From positions 2,556,001 through 2,620,000 of the forward strand of contig CM063292.1 in assembly GCA_032173965.1 (NCBI GenBank): a stretch of DNA of 64,000 nucleotides, read 5' to 3'. The position numbers and the translations under genes are program-made. This document shows, one piece after another, positions 46,645-58,870 of the stretch (position 1 is its first letter; the number at the start of each line of letters is the position of its first letter). The notes under the pieces are model-generated. The model had not been told where the DNA came from. It searched no databases and was given only the letters and a program-made list of their open reading frames with translations. The stretch comes from Sitta carolinensis. Its lineage: Eukaryota; Chordata; Aves; Passeriformes; Sittidae.

Positions 46645-49113
46645 GTGAGGACAGCTCAGAGGATTGGGGTCTTCCCAGTAATCACTGCAAATAACAAAAA
46701 TATCCCGCAAAAATGCTGGAAAATATGAAAAGGTCAATGAAGCAGGGGAAAAGAGCAATCCAATGCTTTTTGGGTTGTTGGGGTTTTTTTTTTTCTTCCC
46801 TTAAGGAATAATGCATTATCTGGAAATCCCACTTTATAGCTTGGAATTTGTTTTTTGTGCTGGTGCCTTTCAGTCACTGAATAAAGTGCGACCACAGAAA
46901 TTGGACACCAAAGCACCAGCTGTGGGTGGCAAATTTCTCCCTCACCACAAACATCCTTCCATCCTCGACAGTCCACAATGAAAACCTTTTGTTGTCGTTG
47001 TGCATCTCATCTGCAAGCAGGCTCCAACAGAAATGGTCAGTTGGATGGGGTGTTGAGCCCAAAACCTTGCTGAATTCTTGTCCCCCCAGCTGTCAATGGG
47101 ATCTTTGCAGTGTGAAATACCCAGGGATGATCTGGTCCAGATTTGAAAGCACTGTTGGTTCCCTCACCTGGGATTCCTGCAGGATTGGAGCTTCCTGGCC
47201 AAAAATGGGTTTCTCATCTGCTGGACCTGCCTGAAGAAGGTGAATTGTAAAGTCACTGCTTTTTTTTTTATTTAAACTTCAAAATTTTGGCTGAAAACAT
47301 CCCAGTCAGGGAAAAACTTCTCCACAGTGAGAATCCTCCCAAACAAAATTTATTTGAATCCATATTCAAATAAATATGGATTTATTTGAACCTCCAGCCA
47401 TGCACAGCTGCTTCATTCACCACATTTATTTCTCCAGATGAGCTCTTGCACCATAAACTGTGGCAGGGAAGACTCTGGCTAGGCATCCCCACCATCCCCA
47501 GCGTGCTCCAGCCCTGATTTGTGTCAGGATCCTTGCAAGGCATAAAAACATCATGCAAACAGAGCCACTCACAGCTCTGCTGGCTCTGCTGCCTGCCCAC
47601 GACCTCTCATTCACTCCCAGCCTCCTCCGTGACAGAAAGCATCTCCCACTGCACTGCATCAAGGCTTGTCCTTGGAAAAGCTGCTGCAGAATAAAAAAAA
47701 TCCCCTGGAAACACCAGTTTGTGACAGGAGCTGTGATCCAGCCCTGCTTCCACGGGTTGTGTGCAATTCCAGTGGATTTTGCTGCAAACATTGGATGTTC
47801 TGAACCTGATCCCAGACTAAAGTGCAGCAGCTCAGTGAGGGCCAAGTGTGGATGGCTGAAGGGGAAAAAATCTTCCCAGAGCATGAGGCTGTTGCTTAAT
47901 TTGGGATTTTACTGGAATTTTTATTTGAAATTTGCCCGTTTTCTCTTGAGTTGAAAAGGCTCCTTTTTCCTGGCTCCTCGCTGTGGGTTTTGTGTTGAGG
48001 TCAAAACTGAAGCTGGGTGGTTAAAAATGTAAGGGGATATGTGCTGTCCTCAGCCCTTCCCTTGCAGGCTCTCCTGCATTCCCTGGAATTCATGGTGAGA
48101 ACAGATTTCAGCTTAATCACAGCTCCCTCCAAAGCGTGTTGGCCCAGCTCTGCAGCTGCTGGGATTCCTCTTCCCCAAAACTTTGGATTTTCCCAGCTCT
48201 CAGGTGGTCCCCTTGTAGTTATTTCTCCTTTTTTTTTGGCTCACAGGCAGTTCAATCCGGTGCAATAATTTATTTTTCCAGGTGAAATGACACCTTTGTG
48301 GCCCCCAGCTGAGTGGGAAGCATGGTCTGCCCCTCCACCAATAAAGGTTTACCACCATGACATCCCTGGTTATTTTAATAATCAGATTAAATCACAATAA
48401 CAATAATCATTTTAAATATCATATTATGATGAAGACCACCACAGATCTGATTCATAGCTCTGTGGAGCATGGAAAAGGCTGGAATTTTTACACCAAACAA
48501 CAGAACAACTTGGTTTTATTGTTTAAAATAGCCAGAAACTCTGGTGTGGTGTAAGTGCTGTGAATTGTCTTTAGGGAAGCATCTCCACCCTACAGAAAAT
48601 ATCATTAAGTCAGGATTGTTCCAGAAAGTTCCATCCTCTTCCATTTTCCTGTTTCTCCTCCCATCTTGGATGAGGGCAGGGCTGAGAAGTGAGCCCTGGG
48701 GTGCTCAGGATGGGATGTCTGCATCCTCAAAGAGGCATTTTGGGAAGAGCCCAGCCCTGCTGGCAGAGGGGTCTCTGCCCTTCACCCTCCTCCCACTCTG
48801 CTGCCAGGGGAGCTCTGTGGAAGGCTCCAGCATCAACAACCCGAGCCTGGGGGCTGACAGCTCCACCAGGCACAGAACAACCCCAATTTACCCCAGTTTA
48901 CCCCAATTAGCCTTGCCAGCACCACGCTGGGAGGCTCTGCCTCCCCCATGTCCCAGGGGACAGCAGGGACATCGTGGTCCCCTTTGCCATCCCTGGATTC
49001 CAGCATCCCATTTTGACAGAGGTGTGGAAGAGCTCTGTTAATTCCCCTGCCAGTTCAGCCCTTTTTGTTGTTGTTTTCCATGAGAACAGGATTTGTTTAT
49101 CTAGCTTTGATTC
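46645..49113. other. Unique non-coding sequence
   Basis: No gene is supported. A small imperfect palindrome lies at about 47350-47391 (AATCCATAT and ATATGGATT separated by 8 bases, with TTTATTTG direct copies at either side). The 164-165-codon open frames at 47460-47954 and 48544-49041 lack domains and overlap other frames. Confidence 0.45.
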
Positions 49114-49123
49114 CTTTTTTTTT

Positions 49124-49163
<40 letters not shown>
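49114..49163. repeat. T50 homopolymer tract
   Basis: About 50 T with a single C interruption. No reverse-complement AATAAA lies immediately to its right, so a retrocopy is not suggested. Confidence 0.95.
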
Positions 49164-49168
<5 letters not shown>

Positions 49169-52100
49169 TCTCTTTGTAGCTGAATGAACTGATTATTGCT
49201 TTCATCTGCTTCCCTCTGCAGGGTCAGCTGAAGCCCAAATAATCAGATGGGATGTGAGTGTGAGTATGGATTTGTAATTAATAGGTTGCATACTGAGAGA
49301 TGTGGGGTCCCAAAAGAATGTGTAAAGAGAAAATGATCTAAAACTAATCTAAAACTTGACCCTGATTTTGGTTCAACCTCAACAATTTCCTGCAGAGTAG
49401 AAGTGCTGAGATAATTTGGGGCAGATCAAACCAAACCCTGATTCTCTTCTGCTTCTCATGCCAAATGTCATCCCCTTAAGATGTGCTTTTCTCCATCTGG
49501 TGATTTTGGCTGCTCTGTGTTGCCTGTAAGTCTTTGGACCTTGTGCTGAAATGTTTGTGAGATGACTCAGAGGGACAAACAAAGCAGGCTGGACCTTCAT
49601 GGAGTCGAGCACAATGCTGGCAATAAATGGAGCTGGCTCCACCAGAGGGTTTTATAGAGACCCCACTAAAACCCAAAGGAGGGTAGATAAATCAGCAAGG
49701 GATGCTTAACTTGATTTCTTTTTAATTTTAATTTTTTTTTTTTTTAAGAGAAATCAGAACTGTTTTCCAGCAAAGCCCCAACTTTTCCATGTTTTCACCA
49801 AAACAAACAGAAAGCAGGTGCGTGCTGAAGGAATTTTGGCTGGGGGAGCACAGAGAAGTGCACATGGGCTTTCCTGTGAGAGTTTGCACTTAATGGGCTC
49901 AGCTTTGTTTCTGTCAATGCAAGCTTTGCTGTTCCCTTCACAGAGAGCAGGCACAGCTCTGGAGTCCTGGTATTCCTTAAGGGAGAGAGGATGAGGCGTG
50001 CAAAGTTTTTCTGGTAGTCTGTTTTGTTTTTTTTTAAGGTTTGTCCCAATCCCATCCAAATCCAGATGCAAAACGGTGCTCAGCTTCCACTCCATAGAAC
50101 AGAACTTTTCCTTCCTATTTCTGCAGAGAGCAGGAATCCAAGGTGATCCCATTTTCCAGCAGTCCTCCACCACAATTTTTTGGCAGTGGTTTGGTTTTGG
50201 ATTTGCTGATTCAAGGCTGGGTTTTGCCGTGGTGGTGCTGCTCGAAGCCTTGTGAGTTGGAATTCCCATTCCTCCCGGGAATTCCTTCCTTTGTCCTGCA
50301 AAAACCCATTTCCCACCATTTTCCACAGGAACCCACTGCCACCATCACCTAAGGATGCAAACCTGGAACTGGAGGCCGTTTTTATTTATTTCTGGGACAA
50401 ACCAGGACAGACCTGGGAGAGGATCCATTAGTGGGAAGATGATGGATGGCACATCCCAGGGCAGGCAGAGCCTCTGCTCTGTGCCAGCCCCTCCAGAGCA
50501 CCTCTGGGGGATATCTGAGCCAACACAGCCTTAATGCACGGAAATCCAGAGTGTTTCAAGCCTCCCTTCTCCATGCCCATAAAAGTCCAGCCATTCCCTG
50601 AGTGTGGATGCCTCACACGTGTGCCTGCCTGGAGACAGGGTGCCAGTTTGGCACTTGGCAGCCCCTGCCTGACGTGGGCATTTGTCACCCAGAGCTGTGT
50701 TTAGGCTGTGTTTATAGAAATCCTAAAGCCTGGCAAATGGCTTTTCCTGTGCTCAGAAGGCACTGATGGAAGATCTGGGAATATTCCAGGGAAGAGAGGT
50801 GGGATTTAGGAGCTCTGCAGAAATCGCCTTCCGAAATCCAGCTTTCCTCCCAGTGGCTTCCTGCTGGAAAAAAGGATCACTGCCCTTTCCTGGCCCAGTC
50901 CTGTTGTGGAAATTCCTTTTGGAGGAGGGTCACATCTTTAATGTCCTTCCCACCAGGGAGAGGCAGGAGAAGACCTGGCTGCTGGCCCTGGGAGCCTCTG
51001 GGGAAAAAAAAGACTGAAAAAAGCGGGGTTGAAATGCTCCAAAAGCAGAAAACAGCTCTGTTTTCCACTTTCCCTGGATGGGATTTATTAAAGCAAGCCC
51101 TGGGATGTGAGGAAAGAAGAGCAGCTGGGTTTTGGTGCTTTTGAAGGCTTTATTTACCTGGAGGCTTGGAAGATCTCAGCTGGGTAATGACTTGCAGAAG
51201 ATCTGTCTTGGCCAGGTGAATGTGGGATTTTGGAAAATATCCCCATTCCCACATGTGCCATCCATATTTTTATTCCTGTGTTGCTCAGGAACTGGGTGAA
51301 GGTACCTAAAACTTCAAGTCAGGACCTAATAAACCACCCCCAAACCATAAATTGAGGTCGATTTTGTCGTGGTTCTGGAGTAACATAACCCAAAACCCCC
51401 TTCCAAATCTGTTTCCCTCTTCCCACCTTTAGAACTTGTATCGCTTGGTAAAATTGAGTTATGGATAATCCCAGAATTTAGTCTGATATATGATGTGGAA
51501 GAATTTACAGAGATCCTGATTGCTCCCTAAACTTCAGCCATAAATATGAATAATTTTAAGCATGACAAAACCCATCCAGATTTTCCAGCCATGACTTCAA
51601 AGCCTTGGTGTGGACGCACAGAGCGATGCTGTAGATGAACCAAAAAATCCAAAATTTGCCAGATGAGGAGCAGAAATGCCAAAAAATGGTTCAGATGTGA
51701 TCCTGAAATGTTGCTGGAGAGTATCTTATAAACCCTGAACGTGTCTTTTGTACCCTTCAAGTCATGGAAATGGGATTATTTATTTACAGGGCTTGATTGT
51801 TCTTGCTTTAGGCAGATCTGGGCAATTTTCCTGTGGAGAAATCAAAGGAAAGGAAGGCAAATCTGCAAGGGAAAAGCAGGCTGCAGTGGGGTCTGTCCCT
51901 GTGCCAAATCTGCTGCTTCTTGAGGAGTTCTTCTGGTTGGGTTTGGTGGCACTGGGAGGATTCCAGAGCCAGGGCTCCCATGAGGAACTGTGCGATGAGC
52001 TGGGATGCTGCAGGGAGCAAGAGAGGAAAAAGCCAGGAATTATTTTGGGTGCTTTGGGTTTGGAGTTGCTTCTTGGAGACTCTTGGGCTCGTCCTGCATG

Positions 52101-53336
52101 GTTTGCATCTTGCAGAGGATCCCAATCCAGTTGATTGTGTCTTCATGGAATTGCAGCACTTCTCATCCGTTAGTTCCTGGTGGAAATCCTCCCATCTGAT
52201 AAGAGAATGATGTGAGCTCGTTCTTTTGGAAGGGTTTTAAAAAGGCACAGAAAACTGTGGATGCAGCCTCCAGAAATCAGATGAACTTTCCTTAAATGGG
52301 GAGTGAGGAAGAAGGAATGGGAAAGCAAAAAATGCGCCGGAAGTGGTAACGGAATCTATAAGGTTTGGCCAAGGGATTTGTGATTAGAGGGATGCTAACA
52401 AGATTCCAAACTGATTAAAGGCTTTACCTTCCCCCAGGAAACTCAAAAAAACCCCTCCAGCCAAAATGGGATTTAAAATCCTGAAAATAACAGCTCCTGG
52501 AAGGAAAAGGTGGCAGCCCAAGGGTTGAATGAAATTGCAGGACAGAGGAACTTCCCTCCCTCATTCCCATCCAGACAGGAGAAACAGGTGAACTTTCAGG
52601 CTTGAAAGTTCCTTTTAGGTGTGTTTTGAGCTTTTTTGTGATTGATCCTTTTCTCCCTGAGAAAGCTGTCCAAAACCAGGAGCTGATCCCCCTCAGGGTG
52701 AGCTCTTCCAGGCTGATCCTACCCAGCCCAAATTTTTTCCTGCCTGTTTCTCACTTCTTCCAGTAAAAGGTAGTCATGCATTTGTAATCACCCCCCACTT
52801 TTATTCCTGGATGTTATTTGATGTCACTTTGGATTCTCTGTTTTGGAAAGTCCCCGTGGAAGCATTGCCCAGACCGTGTAACAACCGGAAACAATAAAAT
52901 GGGGGAAGATAAAATCAGGAAAAGAATAAGCTGTTTATAGACATGAACAGCTTTTCCAGTAAACCAGCAAGTAAAAAGATGCTTCGGACTTGGAAAGGCT
53001 GGAAACGGGGTGGGATGGGAAAACATGAGTAATAAAGAACATGACTTTTTCTCCTGAAGAGAATTTTCTTTTGAGAGTCTTGGAGAATGAGGAATGAGGC
53101 AAAATATCACAGATGTGGCATCACCCTCCCCTGAAGCCTGAGGGGACAAGGGGGATGCTCCATGGAGGCAAAGATATTTTTTGGAATGTTCTCTTTGCCT
53201 CCTTTTGAGCTTGTAAATGGTTTCTAAAAGAAGAGGAACCAAAATTAGGTGGAAAACCCCAGCAGGTGTGGTTTGAACCCAGCTCAGTGGAGATGCAGAG
53301 CAGTTACTGGGTGTCTGCTTCCACATGAGCAAATGG
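49164..53336. other. Gene-free stretch
   Basis: Unique sequence with a T run at 49730-49747. The open frames at 49754-50326 (minus, 190 codons) and 52814-53344 (minus, 176 codons) show no recognisable family and no splice context. Confidence 0.45.
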
Positions 53337-53560
53337 AGAATCAAGGAATGGTTTGGGCAGAAGGGACCTCAAAGCCCATCCAGTGCCACCCCTGCCAAGG
53401 CAGGGACACCTCCCACTGTCCCAGGCTGCTCCAGCCTGGCCTTGGACGCTCCAGGGATCCAGGGGCAGCCACAGCTGCTCTGGGAATCTGTGCCAGGGCC
53501 TCCCCACGATTTCCTCCTGATATCCAACTGAAATCCACCCTCCTAAAGTCCCTGTAGCTC
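53337..53560 (-). mobile_element. CR1 LINE fragment, reverse orientation
   Basis: A clear reverse-complement CR1 3' region: GGAATGGTTTGGGCAGAAGG, GACCTCAAAGCCCATCCAG, GGCAGGGACACCTCCCACTG, CCAGGCTGCTCCAGCCTGG, CCTTGGACGCTCCAGGGATC, GGGGCAGCCACAGCTGCTCT, TGTGCCAGGGCCTCCC, and CTGATATCCAACTGAAATCC. This is one of the best-preserved copies. It lacks the coding portion. Confidence 0.92.
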
Positions 53561-53902
53561 CTAAAGCCAAGCAGCCACAAAATGAGCTCCTCTTCCTCAG
53601 AGGAACCCTTCCATGGCTGGGGTTTCCTGGGGATGCTCTCAGGATGTTCTGCAGAGAGAAAGCTGCAGGGGAAGCAGGAAAGTTCTTCATGACAGGGAGC
53701 AAACCTGGATTTTCTCCATCCAAAGTTACTAAAAGGAGCTGCCCCTGGCACACTCCCACTAAACACCTTTTATTGCAGTGTTTTCACTTCAAGAAAGACT
53801 AAGCAGGGCATCCCTAAAGCCTGGAGCATCCCAAACACAAACCTGGAGGATTCTGTTAGCTGGACAGAGCTCCCAGTTTGTGCTCCAAGCTCATTCCCAG
53901 CG
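53561..53902. other. Unique sequence between two CR1 fragments
   Basis: Nothing recognisable. The two flanking CR1 fragments are in opposite orientation. Confidence 0.5.
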
Positions 53903-53975
53903 TGTTGGTTCAATTGTTGGACTCGATGGTCCTGGAGGGCTCTTCCAACCTAGTTATCCTGTGATTCTGTGAATT
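53903..53975 (+). mobile_element. CR1 LINE fragment, extreme 3' end
   Basis: TTGTTGGACTCGATGGTCC, GGGCTCTTCCAACCTAG and CCTGTGATTCTGTGAATTCTG form the CR1 tail with decayed octamer repeats. Confidence 0.85.
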
Positions 53976-55500
53976 CTGCAGCTAATCTGGGATGCTCTGT
54001 TTTCCCAGCATCTTTTAATCAAGCTTAGCTCTAATCAGCACCAGATTATTAATAAATGTGAGCCTCCACAATCCCAATCAACCATGGGGAATGTTGGATA
54101 CAGTCATTTTCCCCGTTGGTCTTTCTGGTCCTGAAATCCCCCAATTAGTTTTTGTACCAAGACATGAGTAATGGTCATTGCAAACTCCTGGGAGCAGGAC
54201 AATTCCGAGACTTCCCACTCCTGTGACACACTCAGAATGTGGGAATGAAAGCAAAGCCCACGTGTGGAAGGACCACAGAGCCTCTGGATTCAGGAGTCCC
54301 CTCTGTGGCACCCACTCCCCTCCTCGGGACACTCACAGCCTCAAGATTCCTTTCCCCTCCACCCCAAAAGGGTAGAATTGATAAAAGAGGCCATAACTTT
54401 AGCCACCCCCTCACTTTTTGGACTTTTAAATCTGTTTTAAGTAAGTGACTAGCAGCAGGAACACGGGTTCTTTGTGGGCAGGTAATTCCATGTGCAAATG
54501 CAGTGGAGCTTCCTTGTCACATCCTGGGAATCTTCTGGAGCCGGGTCCTGTCAGGGTTTACTCAGGGCATTGATCTGCCTGAGGAATTTCTGTGATCCTA
54601 ACTCCATCCTGTCCACTGCATCAAAGCCTGAACAAACTTTTTGACTCTTTATCAAATTAATAAGGAACGGGATGAGAGCAGGAGGGAGAAAATGATGATT
54701 TTTTTTCTTTAAGGGTTCAAAAATCTTTGATTTAAAAAAACAACCCAAACAATGTTTTTATATTAAAAAGTGGAGGATAGGGTGTTAGAAGATGTAAATC
54801 CCCATGGCCAGACCTGTTCACAGGCCTCAGGTGAGCAAGGCACCCGTGGCAGGGCAGAGCAGGGCTGCACTCCCTGAAAATGAGCGGAATTTCCTCTGGC
54901 AGGAGGATGGCAGAGCAGGAACTCACCGGGCTGGACGTGGGGTCCAAATTTTGTCCAGTCCTGAGATGTCGCCACAAAAAATGGAAACACAAAATCACCA
55001 GGACCTGAGGGTGTCCTGCTGCTGGAATTTTGCCTCAATCCATTGAATTCCTCCTTCATGTAAGAATCCTATCTTTCCTAGGATAGAGCAAGGGCTGATC
55101 CCACTCCCCATCAAAGCCTCTCCCTCCCAACCCGAGCTGGATTTCACCCTGACCCTCATCTCTGCCCATTTCTGTGCCTGAGCTTTGGTTATCTTTTCCA
55201 GGAAAATGCTGCTCCAAGCTGAAATCTGATCCTCCAGCAGCTTCCTGGTGTCCTTGGCTGCTTCGATTCCGTGTCAGGAGCTTTTCAGAGTGGTCTGAGG
55301 ACTCCCAGTGCCCTGCCTGGCTCATCCCAGTAGCCTCAGCTCCCCCCACCCAGCCCCGAAGGGTTTAAGGGCTTGTTGTCGCTTTTTTGTTGTTATTAAT
55401 ATTATTACTCTGCTTGTTCTGGTGCAAAAAAAAAACCCTTTTCTATTCTCTTGCCCTGTTTAGGATTTTGGTCAAAGTTTAATTACTTTTTGAGGAGCTG
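53976..55500. other. Unique non-coding sequence
   Basis: No gene or recognised repeat is seen. Overlapping short open frames on both strands are not supported. Confidence 0.45.
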
Positions 55501-55529
55501 GAAAAACCGCATAATTCCAAAGTAAATGA

Positions 55530-55945
55530 AAGCAGCGGGGTGGCAGCCCTGGGGACACGGGTGCTGCTGGGGCTGGCAGAGGGAAGCCGAAACCCCCTGG
55601 GAAATGGGGATTTTCCCGGCTGGAGGAGGGGGAAGGGGGCCCAGGGCGAGGTTCGGAGGATGCTGGAAGGTGGGGAAGCACCCCGGGCCGGCAGAAGGAA
55701 GCCCTTGTGTCCGTCCTGCCCCGGCGCCGTGGGTGGGAGCAGCGGGGATCTGTTTTCCCAGGCTCCCTGCCATCAGGAATTACTGAGCTGCCATGAAATG
55801 GGAGGAAATATTTCATTATAGGCACATGCGCTTCAATTTCACGTGATGGAAACTGCAGGATCAGCTTTCCCCCGCCCGCCCGGCGTGTGTCCCGGTCCGG
55901 CCGGGCAACCCCGGGCGGCTCCTGCTCGCCCCGCGTCCTCCTGGG
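55530..55945. other. Moderately CpG-rich segment
   Basis: Two GC-rich parts (55530-55750 and 55865-55945) carry CpGs such as GGCGCCGTGGG and CCGGTCCGGCCGGGC, separated by an AT-richer 100 bp. A weak CpG-island candidate, and no exon is demonstrable. Open frames in both directions reflect GC content. Confidence 0.35.
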
Positions 55946-55986
55946 GGCTGCCAAATGGAGATCCCAGCCTTAAAGCAATTTTTGAA

Positions 55987-56620
55987 ACAGATTATATTGT
56001 ATACTTTATATAAATAGAAAATAGAAAACGTAATATCTGATTTCTAATAGACAATAGACAGAAAAATATTACGGTAGAAAATATACAATATCTATTATAC
56101 AATATACAATACACAATACATAATATATAATATGTAACGTATAATATATAATAATAATAATATAAATAGATAATATATAATATAATATATTATATATTAT
56201 ATATTATATATGTTATATATGTTATATGTTATATGTTATAAATAATATGTTATAGATAATACATAATGTGTTATATATAATTGTATATATATATAATATA
56301 GAATATATATAGTATACAATATATATAATATTGTATATTATACATTATATGTTATATTATATATTTTATATATAATATTATATATTGTATATTGTATACC
56401 GTATATTTTATTATATACTATATGTTATATGTTATATATAGCAAATACTATATACTATATAATATATAATGTATAATACATAATATATGATGCATTATAT
56501 ATAGTATATAATATACAATATACAATACACGATATAATATATATAATATATAATATATAAAAATAAAATATAAAATAATTAAATTATTTTTTGAAGTATT
56601 TATTATGTATGTATATGGAT
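55987..56620. repeat. AT-rich, TATA-type palindromic low-complexity block
   Basis: About 600 bp composed almost entirely of TATA, ATAATATAT and TATGTTATATG-like units with many overlapping self-complementary runs. It has no single fixed period and could extrude cruciforms. It marks the left edge of the repeat cluster that continues to 63 kb. Confidence 0.9.
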
Positions 56621-56755
56621 GAGGTCTGGCAGAGATGGGCTTTGGGGAGCAGAAGATGGAAGGGAAATCCCACTATTCCTCCTGTCCAGAGTTTTGGGAG
56701 CGGCCAGACTTCGGGAGCGGGCAGGTAAAAAGGAGCAAGGAGATATCCAAGGATG

Positions 56756-56756
<1 letters not shown>

Positions 56757-56792
<36 letters not shown>

Positions 56793-56940
56793 GTAAAAAC
56801 TCTTTATTTTGGAGGCGCATCTGTCAGGGCTGGTGTGGCAAAGCACCGGGGACTCCCGAGACCCCTCTGCCACCCCCGCACACAATTCCCGCGGGACAGG
56901 GTGCGGTGACAAACCCAGCCCGGGGGGATTTAATCTTTTT
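56757..56940 (-). other. Possible minus-strand retrocopy end: T35 tract with AATAAA
   Basis: A T35 run (56757-56791) is followed 11 bases later by TTTATT (56803-56808). On the minus strand this reads AATAAA, 11 bases, then A35, which is the arrangement of a polyadenylated transcript copied into DNA. The body to its right (to about 56940) is GC-rich and unrecognised. No target-site duplication is seen, so simple homopolymer expansion remains possible. Confidence 0.3.
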
Positions 56941-56966
56941 TTCCTCCTCACACTGTGACACTTTGC

Positions 56967-57655
56967 TATCCCCAAACTCTCTCTTCTCCCATCATTTAAC
57001 CATTTTTCCTTTCCCAAACTCCCTCTTCTCCCCCATTTAACCCCTTTTTATCCACAAACACTCTTTTCTCCCATCATTTAACCCTTCTTTTATCCCCAAA
57101 CCCTCTCTCCCATTTAACCCTTTTTATCCCCAAACTCTCTCTTCTCCCAATTTAACCCCTTTTTATCCCCACTCTTTTCTCCCCCATTCAACACTTTTTA
57201 TCCCCAAATTCCCTCTTCTCCCATCATTTAACCCCTTTTTACCCCCAAACTCTCTTCTCCATCATTTAACCCTTTTTTTATCCCCAAATTCCCTCTTCTC
57301 CTATCATTTAACCCCTTTTTATCCCCGAACTCTCTCTTCTCCCCATTTAACCCTTTTTTTATCCCCAAACACTCTTTTCTCCCAATTTAACCCCTTTTTA
57401 TCCCCACTCTTTTCTCCTCCATTTAACCCTTTTTTATCCCCAAACTCTCTCTCTTCTCCCATCATTTAACCCCTTTTTATCCCCAAACTCTCTCTTCTCC
57501 CCCATTTAACGCTTTTTATCCCCAAACTCTCTTCTCCATCATTTAACCCTTTTTTTTTTTATCCCCAAACTCCCTCTTCTCCCATCATTTAACCCCTTTT
57601 TTCATCCCCAAACTCTCTTCTCCATCACTTAACCTTTTTCTATCCCCAAACCGCC
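56967..57655 (+). repeat. Pyrimidine-rich minisatellite, period about 40-43 bp
   Basis: Roughly 17 units built from ordered blocks TTTTTATCCCCAAACTC, TCTTCTCCC, ATCATTT and AACCC. Units vary in length because the CTCT and ATCATTT or CCATTT blocks are gained or lost. Some longer arrangements recur, which suggests higher-order units. Confidence 0.93.
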
Positions 57656-57711
57656 CCCCTCCCCCCATTCAAACCAACCCCTCCTCTCCCGTAAATTGGA
57701 GCCAGACCAGC

Positions 57712-57715
57712 AAAA

Positions 57716-57747
<32 letters not shown>

Positions 57748-57758
57748 AAAAAGAAAAA
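57712..57758 (+). repeat. A-rich tract
   Basis: A23, G, A17, G, A5. It directly separates the pyrimidine-rich minisatellite from the CpG-dense block. No AATAAA precedes it. Confidence 0.9.
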
Positions 57759-57789
57759 CCGAAGCAAGGCGGAGCAGGGCAGGGAGACA

Positions 57790-58065
57790 AATCCCCCTTT
57801 TTCCCTGTGCTGCGAGCCCGCAGAAGCGCGGTGCTGCGGGGCATCTCCGGGGGCTCGGCGGTGCCTGCCGCCGGGGACTCCCGGGGGGTCCGGACGCTGC
57901 GCCCGCCCGGGGGGTTACCCGCCCCGGCTCGGGCAGCCCCGGCGCCCCCCGGGCGGGGCCCGCCCCGCCGGCTGCCCCCGGGCCTCCCCGGCGGGGGTCC
58001 CCTGCGCCCCGCTGCAGCGCCCCGGGCTCCCGCCGGGGGGTGGCACGTGCAGTGGAAAAGCGGGA
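57790..58065. promoter_or_regulatory. CpG-island-like block embedded in repeats
   Basis: About 275 bp of very high GC with dense CpG (for example CGCAGAAGCGCGG, GGACGCTGCGCCCGCCC, CCGCCCCGCCGGCTG) and GC-box-like GGGCGGGG. Long G and C runs on both strands could fold as quadruplexes or hairpins. Density of this kind is typical of unmethylated vertebrate promoters, but there is no visible exon, and the block is bounded by an A-rich tract on the left and a purine satellite on the right. It may instead be a GC-rich repeat unit. Confidence 0.45.
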
Positions 58066-58078
58066 CTCCGAAATATGG

Positions 58079-58870
58079 TAGATAGAGTAAGGAAGAATAT
58101 GATAGTAAGAATAAATGAAAGAAAAATAAGATAGTAATAAGAATAGAAAAAAGAAATAGAATAGAATAATAAGAATAGATAAGAGTAAGAATAAGATAAG
58201 AATAAGATAAGATAAGAATAGTAAGAATAAGAATAGAAAATAAGAGAAAGAATAAGAATAAGATAAGAATAAGAAAAGTAAGATAAGATAAGAATAAGAA
58301 TAAGAAAAGAAGAAGAAAAGAAAAGAAAAGAAGAAGAAAAGAAGAAGAGAAGAAGAATGAAAAGGAAAGGAAAGGAAGAAGAAAAGAAGAAAGGAAGAAG
58401 GAGAAGAAGAGAAGAAGAAGAAGAGAGAAAGGAGAAGGAGAAGAGAAGGAGAAGGAGAAGGAAGAAGAGAAAAATGGTGAAGAAGGGAGGAAGGAGAAGG
58501 AGAAGGAGAAGGAGAAGGAGAAGGAGAAGGAGAAGGAGAAGGAGAAGGAAGAAGGAAAGGTAAAGGGAAAGGAAAGGAAAGGAAAGGAAGAAGGAAAGGA
58601 AAGGAAAGGAAAGGAAAGGAAAGGAAAGGAAAGGAAAGGAAAGGAAAGGGAGGAAAGAAGGAAAGGAAAGGAAAGGAAAGGAAAGGAAAGGAAAGGAAGA
58701 AAGAAGAAAGGAAAGGAAAGGAAAGAAGGAAAAAGGAAAAAGGAAAAAGGAAAAAGGAAAAAAGGAAAAGTATAAAAGGATGGAAAGGAAAATGTAAAAG
58801 TATAAAGGGCTATAAAGAAATAAGGAAAAGTAACATAGAAAAGGAAAATGCAAGTCAGGAGAAAAGGGTA
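58079..58870 (+). repeat. ~790-bp polypurine block
   Basis: Nearly pure A/G on the plus strand apart from scattered T. It has internal zones: AAGAATA/AAGATAAG (58090-58310), GAA and GAAGGA (58310-58556), GGAAA (58561-58730) and GGAAAAA (58730-58770), then degenerate GGAAAAT to about 58870. The spurious frames at 58357-58563 (Lys/Arg/Glu-rich) and minus 57915-59009 (Ser/Phe/Leu-rich) arise from it. Mirror-symmetric purine runs of this length can form triplex (H-DNA). Confidence 0.95.

Noticed and set aside
49754..50326. 190-codon minus-strand frame
   Set aside because: No domain, no splice context, and overlapping open frames on both strands.
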